From contig NZ_CP136051.1 of NCBI RefSeq assembly GCF_032999765.1, positions 1,030,417 to 1,094,416 on the forward strand: a DNA stretch of 64,000 nucleotides, in the 5' to 3' direction. Shown in pieces: positions 8,698 to 18,001 of this stretch. The translations under genes were made by a program, and so were the position numbers. The stretch's first letter is position 1. Each line of letters opens with the position of its first letter. Origin of the DNA: Imperialibacter roseus (GTDB lineage Bacteria; Bacteroidota; Bacteroidia; Cytophagales; Cyclobacteriaceae). Under the pieces are notes generated by a model. It ran no database searches and had not been told where the DNA came from. It was given only the letters and a program-made list of their open reading frames with translations.

Positions 8698-10131
8698 CTA
8701 AGCAAGCAACTCCAAAACGGCTTTTCCCTGCCCGTCGGGCGTGGTGTAGAAGGGCCGACCTTCGATCGTGTAGTTAGTTTCAGGATGGATACCTAAAGCA
8801 TGGTAGATCGTCTGGTGTATTTGGTCAATAACGACGGTGTTTTCAATGGAGGAGCAGGGTCTTTCATCGGCCGTTTTGCCGTAAACCAACCCTTTTTTGA
8901 TGCCCCCTCCCCACATAAGTATAGAGCTGCCATCGGTGAAATGCCGGTGCATGCCATAGAATTTTTCGTCTTCAATAACGTCAGGTTGATTGACCTGGTC
9001 TTGTACTTTTTCGCCCGGGCGCCCTTCCAGCAAGGCATCTCTGCTGAATTCGCTGGCCAGCACAATGAGCGTCCTGTCCAAATGCCCCGATTCATCCAAA
9101 TCTTTGACAAGCTGCGCAACAGGGCCATCGATCAGTTTCTTCATTTTCACCACACGGGTATGTCCATTTTCATGCGTGTCCCAACCAAGAAAGGGCTCGT
9201 ATTCTGTGGATATGCTCACAAACCGGGCACCATTCATGGCCAGTCTTTTGGCGGTCAGGCAGCCAAGCCCAAACCGGCCGGTGTTGTAGATGTCATACTT
9301 CTCCTTTGGCTCCTGTGTCAAATCAAACACCTGCGACTCGGGCGAATTCAACAACCGGTACGACTGCTCCATCGACCGCATCAACGACTCTCGCTGGTAA
9401 TCGCTGCCTCGTTCCATCACCTCACTTTTATTGGCCAATTCTTTGTAAAGCTGATTTCTTGCCTCAAACCTTTTGATAGACATGCCCTGCGGAGGACGAA
9501 CGCTCTCCAGCCCACTAGACGGATCCGGAATGAGAAATGGCCCATATTCACTACCGAGGAACCCAGCCGTATGGAAGGCTTTTAGTTCTTCGCCTTCCCC
9601 AACAGTGAAACGCTGCCCCATGGCAATAAAAGGAGGGATGACCGGATTGACTGGCCCCAGCTCTTTGGCGATCCAGGCACCAATATGCGGCGCTTGCACG
9701 GATTGCGGCGGCTCATAGCAAGTATGCCAGTGGTACTGGTGCCGGGTATGAAGGATGTGCCCCAGGTCGGCCGATTTGTAGGACCTGATGATAGCGCCTT
9801 TGTCCATCACACTGCCAATGGACTCAAGGCCTTTTGAAAAATACAGTCCATCCACAGCGGTCGGAACCTTTGGAAACGAGCTTAAAATTCTTTTACTCTC
9901 TACGCCTTTTGTGTAGGGTGTATAGGCCTTGGGGTCGAAGGTTTCTGTATGCGCCATGCCTCCGGCCATCCAAAGCAATATGACGGTGTCAGCCGTAGAA
10001 TGAATTGCCGGAGTAGTGCTGCATGAGCTTAAAAAACTGGCTGTGGGAATGCTGACAGCCGCAGCGGCCAGGCTGGCAGCCCCCATTTTCTTCATAAATT
10101 CCCTGCGTGAGTTAGTTATCTCGTCATTCAT
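8698..10131 (-). CDS. DUF1501 protein (sulfatase-like fold), Tat-exported
   Basis: 477 aa. A twin-arginine signal (SRREFMKKMGAASLAAAAVS) is followed by a Ser-Ser-Cys that could be a lipidation site near residue 37. The body is a DUF1501 domain, related to the alkaline-phosphatase/sulfatase superfamily: VILLWMAGGMAHTETFDPK near residue 50, GLGCLTAKRLAMNGARFVSI and DTHENGHTR near 320, and LIVLASEFSR near 355. In this family the usual sulfatase formylglycine site is absent. It starts 11 bases after the stop of the upstream DUF1549/1553 gene, the standard pairing for these two families, and they probably act together on an extracellular polymer. The exact reaction is not established. Confidence 0.9.
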   Translation of the reverse strand: MNDEITNSRREFMKKMGAASLAAAAVSIPTASFLSSCSTTPAIHSTADTVILLWMAGGMAHTETFDPKAYTPYTKGVESKRILSSFPKVPTAVDGLYFSKGLESIGSVMDKGAIIRSYKSADLGHILHTRHQYHWHTCYEPPQSVQAPHIGAWIAKELGPVNPVIPPFIAMGQRFTVGEGEELKAFHTAGFLGSEYGPFLIPDPSSGLESVRPPQGMSIKRFEARNQLYKELANKSEVMERGSDYQRESLMRSMEQSYRLLNSPESQVFDLTQEPKEKYDIYNTGRFGLGCLTAKRLAMNGARFVSISTEYEPFLGWDTHENGHTRVVKMKKLIDGPVAQLVKDLDESGHLDRTLIVLASEFSRDALLEGRPGEKVQDQVNQPDVIEDEKFYGMHRHFTDGSSILMWGGGIKKGLVYGKTADERPCSSIENTVVIDQIHQTIYHALGIHPETNYTIEGRPFYTTPDGQGKAVLELLA

Positions 10132-10142
10132 TGGCTTTTCAT

Positions 10143-12995
10143 CTAATAGATAAACTGGAATTCAGGTAAAAGTAACGTGGCCCAGAACAGGTCCTGCAAA
10201 CCCTCCTTATCGGGGGTGTCGCCCAGGGCGCTCAGCATGACCGCCTTTTCCTGCGCTGACGGTTTCCGTCCAAGGGATTTTAAATAGAGGGTGTCAACGA
10301 TTTTATCCCCATCGTTGCCTAATTCTTGCAGCCAGGTGCTGGCACCCTCTTCCAGTACCTGGTTAAAATAGGCACCATTGGTGAGTTCCAGCGATTGCAG
10401 CAAGGTAGCCTGATCATCCCTGGAGGTGGCTACAGTTTCCCGGCTTGGCCGACCAAGCGCTTTCAAGAACGGATGCTGCCTGACCAGACTGGCCCTAGCA
10501 TAAGTGGGCACATTGTCTTCAAATGTAAAACTCAATAACTGGTCCCAATGCATGGAACCATAGTTGCGGGCATTCTCCCAATCCGAATCATCAAACGTAG
10601 CGCTCAGCCATTCTTTGCCTGGGTTCACATCGGCGCTTTTCCAACCCTCGCCACTCGCCGATTGTATAGTGGTTTCAAGGCTGTCCTTTTGTCGAATTTT
10701 CATCGCAAACAATATCCCCGCAGGATTGGCAATAGGGCCTTCATTCGTTCCCTCGATGGCGATAATGTTTTCTCCACTTTTCAGGAACTTCGTTACGTCC
10801 AGCTTACTTACTTTTCTCCAGTCGTTGCCTTCAGCCACCTTGTTCCCATTGAGGTAAAACGAATAAGAATGATCAACTGAAATCAGGGCCTGAGCGTTGA
10901 TGATTTCCCGGTCAGTCAGGGTAAACTTGTGACGGAAATATCTCGTGCCGGGTTCCGGCAGTACGTCCCGGTCAAATTTCCTTTCACGGTGCCAAACCCT
11001 GTTCGAAGATAGCTGATCGCCGGAAGGGTTGTAAGCGGCGGCATAGTATACGGGGGCTATGACCTGGCTTACGGCGTCAGAAAATTGCTCGGCGCTCATT
11101 CGCCTGACAATTGGGCCGTTGAATACGTAGCGGGCCGACTTCACCTGCTCTAACTTTTCGTAGCTCACCGTTGGCAGCTGGTAGGCTTTAGATGTCATGA
11201 TGGTGCGCATCAGCTGCTTTAAGTCGTAGCCCGACTCAATGAAATCCGCAGCCAGCCAGTCGAGCAAAGCACCATCCCAGGGGGGGGTGTCCATCTCATC
11301 CAAAGGTTCGATGATGCCACGGCCGATCAGTCTTTGCCATATCCGGTTGGTAATGGTTCGGTACAGCCTGCCATTCTCCGGTTTCACAATGATCTCCGAC
11401 AGTTTCAACAAACGCTCTTTTAAGCTGTCGGCCTCCACCGATCCCAATTCCGGATACAGGAAGCTTATCTGAGCCATTTTTCCAGTGGGTTTGTCACACC
11501 GGTTGAGTTCCATCACCGAATCGGCGAATATGGAAGCAAAGCCATAAGACTGTTCCAGGGTGAGATTGCTTACGAAGCTGTTGTGGCAAGAGGCACACTT
11601 CACATTCACCCCCAGCAATGATTGACCGATATTTTGGGCGGCCTGCATTTCGGTGCGCTGACTGGCATTTACCACGCCCCGCCATTGGATGCCCTTGATA
11701 AACCCTTCGGAGGCTGGGGTGGGGTTGATCAGTTCGCTGACCATGGCATTGTAAGGCTTGTTTTCTAACAGTGATTTGTAGAGCCAGTCGGTGATTTGTT
11801 TTCTGCCACCGGTAATGAACCCCGTGCCGGAGTAGTCATTCCTTAGCAAATCGTTCCAAAAGCTCAGCCAGTGTTGGGTGTAATCACGGTTGTCGGCCAG
11901 CAGGCGGTCGATCAGTTGCGCCCGCTTGTCGGCATTCGGATCCCCAACAAACTGATTGATGGCGTCAGGCTCCGGCAGCAGCCCTACAATATCCAGATAC
12001 GCCCGCCTGATGAAGGTTTTGTCATCTACCAATTGTGGCCAGGCAATGCCGTTCTTTTCAAAGTAGACCTCCAGCAGCTTATCCACGGGATGTTCTTGTG
12101 TGGTGGAAGCGGGCAACTCAGGCCTTGACAAGGCAAGGGCCGCTTCCGGGAATACTTTCAGCGCCCGATCCGACCAATGGGCACCCTTCTCGATCCATAG
12201 TTTGATCAGGGCGATTTCATTTTTCTGGAGCACCTTTCCCTTTTTGGGCATTACATCATCGTCGTTGGACGACAGCGTAATTCTTCTGTAGATCTCGCTT
12301 TCTTCAGCGTGGCCCGGCACAATTACTTTCCCGGATTTCCCACCCTGGAAAACGCCTCTTTTATTCTCTAATACCAGCTCCCCTTTTTGCTTGTTTTCAC
12401 TGTGGCATTGGTAGCAGTTGTGCGCAAAAATGGCCCGGACTTCCAGATTCAGATCATCCAGCTCGGTTTCTGACAAGGAGTCCAGTTGCTTCAGTTGAGC
12501 CAATAATATCACACCTCTGGTATCGTCGTAATCGTCAGCATTTCCCGGCAGTACGCTTGAGAGGAAATCTTCGCCATGGGTGAGGCTGGCGCCCAGGTGA
12601 CCTGTAATGGTAAGCGAGATAACCGTTAGCACCAGCAGCGACCGGTAGGCGAAGAAATTGGATAACTTCCCTGCATTTGATTTTTGGAGCAAGAAAGCGG
12701 CAAGGATAGAAAGTACAGCTGTGGCGATGCCCAGATTTTGATGTTGCTGTACCAGCTCGCCGGAGTAATCATCGAAAGTGCGAAGGAACCACCCGAGGCC
12801 AGCGGCCAATACTGCTGAAACGGCTCCCAGGTACACCATCCAGTTGATCCCATCCCTCAGGCCAGGCCGTCGGCCGTTCAGGGTAAGGGCCTCCAGAAAA
12901 AGAGCAACAACTAATAATCCAATAGGAAAGTGGACTACTAAGGGGTGCAGGCGACCCAACAGCTGAAATATCCAAGACCACGCATTCTCCTCCAT
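10143..12995 (-). CDS. DUF2231-PSCyt1-DUF1549-DUF1553 membrane protein
   Basis: 950 aa. Order of parts: an N-terminal membrane domain with four hydrophobic segments (residues about 15-150, starting LGRLHPLVVHFPIGLL, DUF2231 type); a cytochrome-c-like PSCyt1 domain with the haem motif CYQCH near residue 194; a DUF1549 (PSCyt2) domain starting near 300 (FIRRAYLDIVGLLP) with a second motif CASCH near 470; a DUF1553 region (TNRIWQRLIGRGIIEPLDEM); an inserted jelly-roll-like segment about 690-790 (FYLNGNKVAEGNDW, GENIIAIEGTNEG) resembling carbohydrate-binding domains; then the rest of DUF1553. It is paired with the DUF1501 gene. These pairs are frequent in polysaccharide-degrading bacteria; the redox role is inferred from the two CxxCH motifs. 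Confidence 0.9.
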   Translation of the reverse strand: MEENAWSWIFQLLGRLHPLVVHFPIGLLVVALFLEALTLNGRRPGLRDGINWMVYLGAVSAVLAAGLGWFLRTFDDYSGELVQQHQNLGIATAVLSILAAFLLQKSNAGKLSNFFAYRSLLVLTVISLTITGHLGASLTHGEDFLSSVLPGNADDYDDTRGVILLAQLKQLDSLSETELDDLNLEVRAIFAHNCYQCHSENKQKGELVLENKRGVFQGGKSGKVIVPGHAEESEIYRRITLSSNDDDVMPKKGKVLQKNEIALIKLWIEKGAHWSDRALKVFPEAALALSRPELPASTTQEHPVDKLLEVYFEKNGIAWPQLVDDKTFIRRAYLDIVGLLPEPDAINQFVGDPNADKRAQLIDRLLADNRDYTQHWLSFWNDLLRNDYSGTGFITGGRKQITDWLYKSLLENKPYNAMVSELINPTPASEGFIKGIQWRGVVNASQRTEMQAAQNIGQSLLGVNVKCASCHNSFVSNLTLEQSYGFASIFADSVMELNRCDKPTGKMAQISFLYPELGSVEADSLKERLLKLSEIIVKPENGRLYRTITNRIWQRLIGRGIIEPLDEMDTPPWDGALLDWLAADFIESGYDLKQLMRTIMTSKAYQLPTVSYEKLEQVKSARYVFNGPIVRRMSAEQFSDAVSQVIAPVYYAAAYNPSGDQLSSNRVWHRERKFDRDVLPEPGTRYFRHKFTLTDREIINAQALISVDHSYSFYLNGNKVAEGNDWRKVSKLDVTKFLKSGENIIAIEGTNEGPIANPAGILFAMKIRQKDSLETTIQSASGEGWKSADVNPGKEWLSATFDDSDWENARNYGSMHWDQLLSFTFEDNVPTYARASLVRQHPFLKALGRPSRETVATSRDDQATLLQSLELTNGAYFNQVLEEGASTWLQELGNDGDKIVDTLYLKSLGRKPSAQEKAVMLSALGDTPDKEGLQDLFWATLLLPEFQFIY

Positions 12996-13080
12996 GTTTG
13001 AAAATAGGAGGAATTTTTCACAAAAACATCCTTTAGGTTACGATTGGCAGAGATACTGAACGAGCGGATTAGGCGGGATC

Positions 13081-13132
13081 AAAAAGTATTATAACCTAAT
13101 CAGGCAGGTGGCGGAGTCGGCTACTTGATTAG
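13081..13132 (-). terminator. Possible terminator after the 61-aa gene
   Basis: Perfect seven-base arms ctaatca (13096-13102) and tgattag (13126-13132) enclose a GC-rich inner part and overlap the last codons of the 61-aa gene. On the minus strand a T run (13081-13085) follows after about ten bases, so it is a weak candidate. Confidence 0.4.
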
Positions 13133-13306
13133 CGGTAGATTTTTTTTCTGTCTGCGTGAATTTGTTTTGGCCTTTTGAAATGACGGTTTCTTCCCAGTCG
13201 CCTTATAATGAGCGATTATCTCACTTATTCTTTTTCTCTCCTCAGTTGTCAACGGTGTTGGATCAACTATAAAGTCAACTCCTTCTGGTTCTTTAATATG
13301 TCCCAT
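13121..13306 (-). CDS. Small hypothetical protein, possible antitoxin-like partner
   Basis: 61 aa, starting MGHIKEPEGVDFIVDP. The middle (LTTEERKRISEIIAHYKATG) is a charged amphipathic helix and the tail is very basic (FQKAKTNSRRQKKN). It begins 12 bases after the stop of the GNAT-like gene on the same strand, so the two are almost certainly one operon. Small proteins with this IKEPxGVDF opening recur in Bacteroidota beside unknown genes. A protein-binding or nucleic-acid-binding antidote role is possible but is inference only. GC is lower than in the surrounding genes. Confidence 0.68.
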   Translation of the reverse strand: MGHIKEPEGVDFIVDPTPLTTEERKRISEIIAHYKATGKKPSFQKAKTNSRRQKKNLPLIK

Positions 13307-13318
13307 ATTATTTATCTG

Positions 13319-13846
13319 TCAATGTGGATAATATTTTCTAATTAATCTAAGTGCTTCCTGAGGGAAGATTACCATTTTTTGCCCACCGATATGAGTCGCT
13401 CCTAAAATTTTCTCATAGTGGGTGACCAATTTTGTTTTGGAAGTAAAAGAAATGAAACCCTGATAGCCCTTGTCCCAGAAGGTTTTACAAGTGAATGCAA
13501 ATAGGTTGCCGGGAACGCCTTCGTATAGTTTACGTTTTCCTAAGTTGAAGGGAGCACTTTCGATGAGATGGAGATAATAATGGTCGCAGTAGTCGCTGAT
13601 GCTTATGAGTCCCTGAATGATGCCAGGATTATTGCGAATCGTCAATTTGAAAACTTGTCTATCAGCAAGCTTGAATTCACTTGTCCACTTGAAAAGCCAC
13701 CCATTTTTCTTGGTGGCATTTTTCAAGTCAGCCTTGGTTATGGGATGAACATCAGTCGGGAAGCTATCTCCAGAAATAGTGTTAACAATGCTGTTTGTTA
13801 GCTTGTCAATCTCAATGTCCAGATGATATTTCGTCTGTTTTTCCAC
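13319..13846 (-). CDS. GNAT-like acyltransferase, unknown substrate
   Basis: 175 aa with a GTG start at 13846. The layout fits the Gcn5-related N-acetyltransferase fold: an N-terminal strand region, a central hairpin (IIQGLISISDYCDHYYLHLIES), a loop with KLYEGVPGNLFAFTCKTFWDKG that would form the acetyl-CoA-binding helix, and a C-terminal strand-helix-strand (GFISFTSKTKLVTHYEKILGATHIG). The classical QxxGxG/A pyrophosphate loop is not clear. The gene heads a two-gene low-GC operon with the 61-aa protein. This is compatible with, but does not prove, a toxin-antitoxin-like cassette. Confidence 0.68.
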   Translation of the reverse strand: MEKQTKYHLDIEIDKLTNSIVNTISGDSFPTDVHPITKADLKNATKKNGWLFKWTSEFKLADRQVFKLTIRNNPGIIQGLISISDYCDHYYLHLIESAPFNLGKRKLYEGVPGNLFAFTCKTFWDKGYQGFISFTSKTKLVTHYEKILGATHIGGQKMVIFPQEALRLIRKYYPH

Positions 13847-14016
13847 GTGTTAAAGATACAAAAATCTACTTGCAATGCCTGTCTTTAAGTGGATCGGTTG
13901 CATCGCCGCTGAGGCATGCTAAGCAACGTTTTGTCCATTGCCAGCGATTGTGTGGAACGACTGTACTCCGTATCTTCCCACACCTTCAATGAAGCTGTTT
14001 TAGCCAGGTGATTCCG

Positions 14017-15489
14017 CTATTGTTTGAAGTCTCCCTTTCTCCTTATCACCACCCACATCATGCCCAACCCCGCTAGTGGAATCAGCGGATCGAGCAGGGA
14101 GCCATTGGTGCCAAAGATTAAATTAGTCAGCGCAATTAATACCCCGCCAATGGCCCATGCGATAGTGGTGGGTACCGACCAGGTCATGAGCTGCAGCTTC
14201 ACATCGGCAATGCCCATCATGCGGTTCACCACCCAAAAGAAGCTGTCGTTGAAATAGCTGAAGAACAAAGAACCCAACACGGCTGCCTGTGCAGCGAACA
14301 GCATATTGACATCGGGTAAATTCACCAGTATCGGCGCTGTGATAGACGCCGCTGTGATCATGGCAACAGTGCCCGATCCTTGGATCAGCCTCACAATAGT
14401 GGCGACGAAGAAAGGGATCATGATGGGGGAAAATGGGAGATTGGCCATCAGTGCGGCCAGCTGTGCACCGGAACCACTTTCCCGCACCACAAAACCAAGT
14501 GCTCCGCCTGCGCCAGTCACCATTAGTATAATGCCCGCTGACTTCAGGCCTTCCTCCAGTCGCTCTGATGTTTCGTGCCGGTTGAGGTGAGGCACCAGGG
14601 TGTAAACGGCAATCAAAGTGCTGATGCACAAAGCAATGACAGGTGAGCCAGCAAAGGCAACTACCTGCAAGACCCATGACAAAGTTGTGCTGTCGGTGGC
14701 TGCAAGCAAAGGGAACAGGTTGGTTACTGCCTTCAAGAAGATCAGTCCGATAGGGACAAGAATGGGAAGCAGCGACTTAGTCAGGCTGGGGAGGGGCTTG
14801 GCCTCTTTTTCTTTCAAGTAGTCAGCGTGGACGACTTTCAGGTCTTCCTGCACCACTGTGGTTACAAAGTCGGGATATGTTCTCCCAAGCCACTGCGCAT
14901 ACCACACGATCGCCAGGGTGCAAGGCAGGGCCAGCGAAATGCCGAGCAGCATCATAGCACCGATGTCGACACCAAAGAGCCCGGCAACACCCAAAGGCCC
15001 TGGCGTGGGAGGCACCATGGTATGGGTCACGATAAGGCCGCCCGCCAAAGCTACGCCCAGCGTCAGTAGCGAGCGGTTGCCTTTTTGTGCCAACGCCTTG
15101 GCGATAGGGTAGAGAATGACAAAAGCGGAATCGACGAAGATGGGAATGCTCACCAGGTAGCCGGTGAGAGCCAATGCCCATTCTTCCCTGCGGTGGCCCA
15201 GCCATTTGATAAAGGAATAAGCGATTTGTTCGGCAGCACCTGATACTTCCAGGATACGCCCCATCATCACCCCCAGCCCGATCACGATGCCAATAGTGCC
15301 CAGTGTAGCTCCAAAACCTTTGGTAATAGCGTCGAGGGTTTCATTCACCGACAAGCCTCCGGTGATGCCCGCCACACAAGCCGCTGTAATCATGGCAATG
15401 AGCGGGTGCACTTTGGTGCGAAGCACCAGCAAAATCAAGACGAAGACGGCTACCGCCAGACCAATGATGGGAATGGAGAGTTCGCTCAT
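14017..15489 (-). CDS. GntP-family acid-sugar permease
   Basis: 490 aa, with about 12-14 hydrophobic segments through the whole length. It carries GntP family hallmarks: VHPLIAMITAACVAGITGGL near residue 27, GLGVMMGRILEVSGAAEQIA near 70, and VPPTPGPLGVAGLFGVD near 158. The family imports gluconate and other aldonates by proton symport across the inner membrane. Its start overlaps the stop of the DenD-like dehydrogenase gene by four bases (15486-15489), a translational coupling, and the adjacent divergent gene is a four-carbon acid-sugar kinase. The likely substrate is therefore a four-carbon acid such as erythronate or threonate, by context. Confidence 0.92.
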   Translation of the reverse strand: MSELSIPIIGLAVAVFVLILLVLRTKVHPLIAMITAACVAGITGGLSVNETLDAITKGFGATLGTIGIVIGLGVMMGRILEVSGAAEQIAYSFIKWLGHRREEWALALTGYLVSIPIFVDSAFVILYPIAKALAQKGNRSLLTLGVALAGGLIVTHTMVPPTPGPLGVAGLFGVDIGAMMLLGISLALPCTLAIVWYAQWLGRTYPDFVTTVVQEDLKVVHADYLKEKEAKPLPSLTKSLLPILVPIGLIFLKAVTNLFPLLAATDSTTLSWVLQVVAFAGSPVIALCISTLIAVYTLVPHLNRHETSERLEEGLKSAGIILMVTGAGGALGFVVRESGSGAQLAALMANLPFSPIMIPFFVATIVRLIQGSGTVAMITAASITAPILVNLPDVNMLFAAQAAVLGSLFFSYFNDSFFWVVNRMMGIADVKLQLMTWSVPTTIAWAIGGVLIALTNLIFGTNGSLLDPLIPLAGLGMMWVVIRRKGDFKQ

Positions 15490-16442
15490 CCCGCTGACGG
15501 TTTGCTGGAGGCAATGAACTGCGTGATGAAGGCATCGAACTGCCCGTCGACCGTGAAGCCAAGTGCCAGTCCTCTGGTATTGTCGATGGCGGCAGGCCAG
15601 CTACTCACAATGGCGTTGACAGCAGCATCTGGTTTGAATTGCACCCTGGACAGAGCGGCCTGGCCGGAGATACGCTCCAGCGAGTCGAGCATTTGTTGCA
15701 CCGTAACACTAACCCCCGGCAAGTTGACAGTACGCCAGCCACCGAAAGCTTCCGCTTTCAGCGTGGCGGCATGGATAAGGTTTTGGATCACAGTATCGGG
15801 GCTTGAGAGCCAAAGTGCCAGTTCGGTCGATACGGGGCAGATGGCGTCTTCTCCATTAATCGGCTCACGAATAATGCTACTGACAAAAGAAGAGGCCGCC
15901 AGGTTGGGTTTCCCTGGTCGCACACAAATGGTAGGCAATCGCAGCACCCTCCCGTCGACCAACCCTTTTCGGGAGTAATCATTCACCAGCAGTTCACCAA
16001 TCGCTTTCTGGGCACCATACGACGAACGGGGAGTGAGTGCCGTGTTGTCCAGCACGGTGGCGGGCAAATCACCACCAAACACAGCGATGGAGCTCGAGAA
16101 AATAAACTTAATGCCTGGTTTTTGATGACGACAAGCCTCCAGTAGTTGGCGGGTAATGTCCATATTGACTTTCCAGCCCAGGTCGAAGTCTTTCTCCGCA
16201 TGGCTGCTCACCACTGCCGCCAGGTGAAAAACAACACCTGTTTCGGCGGAGATAAGAGATTTGGCTGCCCCCTCTTCAGAAAGATCAGCTTGCAGGCACC
16301 GAATCCGGCTGTCATTTTTAGGATAAGAAGGCGTCACAATGTCTACCAGCAATAACTCATCAAAAGCAAGGTTACTGCTGAGCAGGGCTTTTGCCAGGCG
16401 CTGGCCGAGGAAACCTGCTCCTCCGGTAATGATTATTTGCAT
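15486..16442 (-). CDS. denD: D-erythronate dehydrogenase-like (DenD) epimerase/dehydratase-family enzyme
   Basis: 318 aa extended SDR. NAD-binding GGAGFLG is at residues 7-13, the Ser of the catalytic triad lies in IFSSSIAVFGG near 119, and the YGAQK motif (YxxxK) near 143 is followed by LPTICVRPGKPN, typical of DenD. DenD oxidises D-erythronate to 2-keto-D-erythronate with NAD. It is first in a minus-strand operon with the GntP permease and divergent from the DUF1537 kinase, the usual setting for four-carbon acid-sugar use. The assignment of D-erythronate rather than another aldonate rests on family similarity and context. Confidence 0.85.
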   Translation of the reverse strand: MQIIITGGAGFLGQRLAKALLSSNLAFDELLLVDIVTPSYPKNDSRIRCLQADLSEEGAAKSLISAETGVVFHLAAVVSSHAEKDFDLGWKVNMDITRQLLEACRHQKPGIKFIFSSSIAVFGGDLPATVLDNTALTPRSSYGAQKAIGELLVNDYSRKGLVDGRVLRLPTICVRPGKPNLAASSFVSSIIREPINGEDAICPVSTELALWLSSPDTVIQNLIHAATLKAEAFGGWRTVNLPGVSVTVQQMLDSLERISGQAALSRVQFKPDAAVNAIVSSWPAAIDNTRGLALGFTVDGQFDAFITQFIASSKPSAG

Positions 16443-16492
16443 AGATTCAGGGCTTGTTTAACGGGTCGATTTATCCGACTTAAAAAGATAAA

Positions 16493-16506
16493 TAATAAAT
16501 TTATTA
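16493..16506. promoter_or_regulatory. Palindrome in the divergent denD/kinase promoter region
   Basis: taataaatttatta is a perfect 14-base palindrome in the 111-base gap between the minus-strand denD start and the plus-strand kinase start. Its position suits a shared operator for a dimeric repressor, but no regulator gene is adjacent, and AT-rich palindromes can arise by chance. Confidence 0.35.
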
Positions 16507-16553
16507 CCCCACCACCTATGAAGCTTATTTGAGTGGTTGATCAAAGACTTGCG

Positions 16554-17960
16554 ATGTACGAGAACGTAAACGAAAAATTCAATCAGTTGCCTCCTGATTA
16601 TCCCGAAGACCTCCTGCCAGCCATACAAAAGGAGTTCCTGGAAAGTGAAAAGACCATTGTGGTACTTGATGATGACCCGACTGGCACACAGACATGCTAC
16701 GATGTGATGGTGCTTACCAGTTGGGAGGTAGCCCTGATTACTGCCGAACTCCGACAGCAACCCTCCATTCTCTACATCCTCACCAATTCAAGGAGCCTGC
16801 CGGAGGCAGAGGCTATTCACCTGGCACTTGAAATAGGGCGGAACCTTAAAGAGGCGGCAAAAGAAAGTCAGAGAGAAGTGGTGGTGGTGAGCCGAAGCGA
16901 CTCCACTTTAAGAGGCCACTTTCCTGCGGAGGTAGACGCCGTAGCCAAGGCCCTTGGTTTTCAGGGAGCAGTCACTGTGCTGGTGCCAGCTTTCATTGAG
17001 GGAGCCAGGTATACGATTGATGATGTGCATTACCTCGTTGAAAATGAGGAGCTGGTGCCTGTGTCTGACACACCTTTTGCTAAAGATGTGTCGTTTGGCT
17101 ACCAGCACGCCAACCTGAAGGAGTGGGTGGAAGAAAAAACCAGGGGACTGATCAAAGCATCGGAAGTTAACTCGGTGTCCATCGAAGACTTGCGGGCAGG
17201 CGGCCCTAAAGTAGTAGCAGAGAAACTGGAAGCCTGCGCTAATGGATCAGTGTGCATCATGAACGCTGCCAGCTACCGTGACCTGGAGGTAGGAGTGCTG
17301 GGATTGATCATGGCCGAAAGGTCAGGTAAGAAATTTCTGTACCGCACCTCTGCCACCTTTGTGCCCACCAGGGCGGGCATGGTATCAGGTAAACTTTATG
17401 TCCCGCAAAAAGAGGATACAGCGTCGTCTCACGGTTCGCTTGTGATGGTAGGCTCTCATGTGCCGAAAACCACCGCCCAGCTAGCTTATCTGCTCAAGCA
17501 GGGCAGGCACCAAAAACTGGAGATAGATGTAAGTCAGCTGCTTCAGTCGCAAGACTTAAGTGGCGAGGCAAGCGCCATTAGTGCACAGGTGGATGCCTGG
17601 CTGGCTGCTGGGGAGGATGTGGTGGTTCATACCAGTCGCCGACTGGAAACTGGGGCAGACGCAGAGAGCAGCCTGAAAATCAATGCCCTGGTGTCCAGCT
17701 TCCTTGTCGCCATTGTGCGGGGAACTTCTGTCCGTCCAAAGTTTATTGTTGCCAAAGGCGGTATCACGTCAAGCGACCTGGCCTCGAAAGGGCTTTTGGT
17801 TCAAAAAGCAACTGTGCTAGGGCCGGTCATTCCCGGAGTGCCGGTATGGAAGCTACACCAAGAAAGCAAGTTTCCCGGCCTGATTTACGTTGTGTTTCCC
17901 GGCAATGTAGGCGATGATAAGGCGCTGACACTGGTATGTGAAAAGTTTGGTGCTGGGTAG
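16554..17960 (+). CDS. Four-carbon acid-sugar kinase (DUF1537, OtnK/DenK-like)
   Basis: 468 aa from the ATG at 16554; a GTG at 16533 would add seven residues. The N-terminal domain begins with the diagnostic DDDPTGTQT near residue 40 and has VVSRSDSTLRGHFPAEV near 114, the sugar-acid pocket. The C-terminal nucleotide-binding domain contains VAKGGITSSDLAS near 405. Family members phosphorylate 2-keto- or 3-keto-tetronates with ATP. Together with the divergent DenD-like enzyme and GntP permease it makes a pathway from an imported tetronate to a phosphorylated keto acid. No decarboxylase, isomerase (OtnC, OtnI) or PdxA2-like gene is seen nearby, so the last steps are encoded elsewhere or differ. 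Confidence 0.9.
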   Translation: MYENVNEKFNQLPPDYPEDLLPAIQKEFLESEKTIVVLDDDPTGTQTCYDVMVLTSWEVALITAELRQQPSILYILTNSRSLPEAEAIHLALEIGRNLKEAAKESQREVVVVSRSDSTLRGHFPAEVDAVAKALGFQGAVTVLVPAFIEGARYTIDDVHYLVENEELVPVSDTPFAKDVSFGYQHANLKEWVEEKTRGLIKASEVNSVSIEDLRAGGPKVVAEKLEACANGSVCIMNAASYRDLEVGVLGLIMAERSGKKFLYRTSATFVPTRAGMVSGKLYVPQKEDTASSHGSLVMVGSHVPKTTAQLAYLLKQGRHQKLEIDVSQLLQSQDLSGEASAISAQVDAWLAAGEDVVVHTSRRLETGADAESSLKINALVSSFLVAIVRGTSVRPKFIVAKGGITSSDLASKGLLVQKATVLGPVIPGVPVWKLHQESKFPGLIYVVFPGNVGDDKALTLVCEKFGAG

Positions 17961-18001
17961 CATTATGCGGGCGGAGTGCCTACGGCTGGTTGTAAGAAAT
18001 A

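Noticed and set aside
8800-9585. Long open frame on the plus strand (261 codons) across the DUF1501 gene
   Set aside because: It lies antisense to a well-supported gene with clear family motifs and has no recognisable domain of its own.
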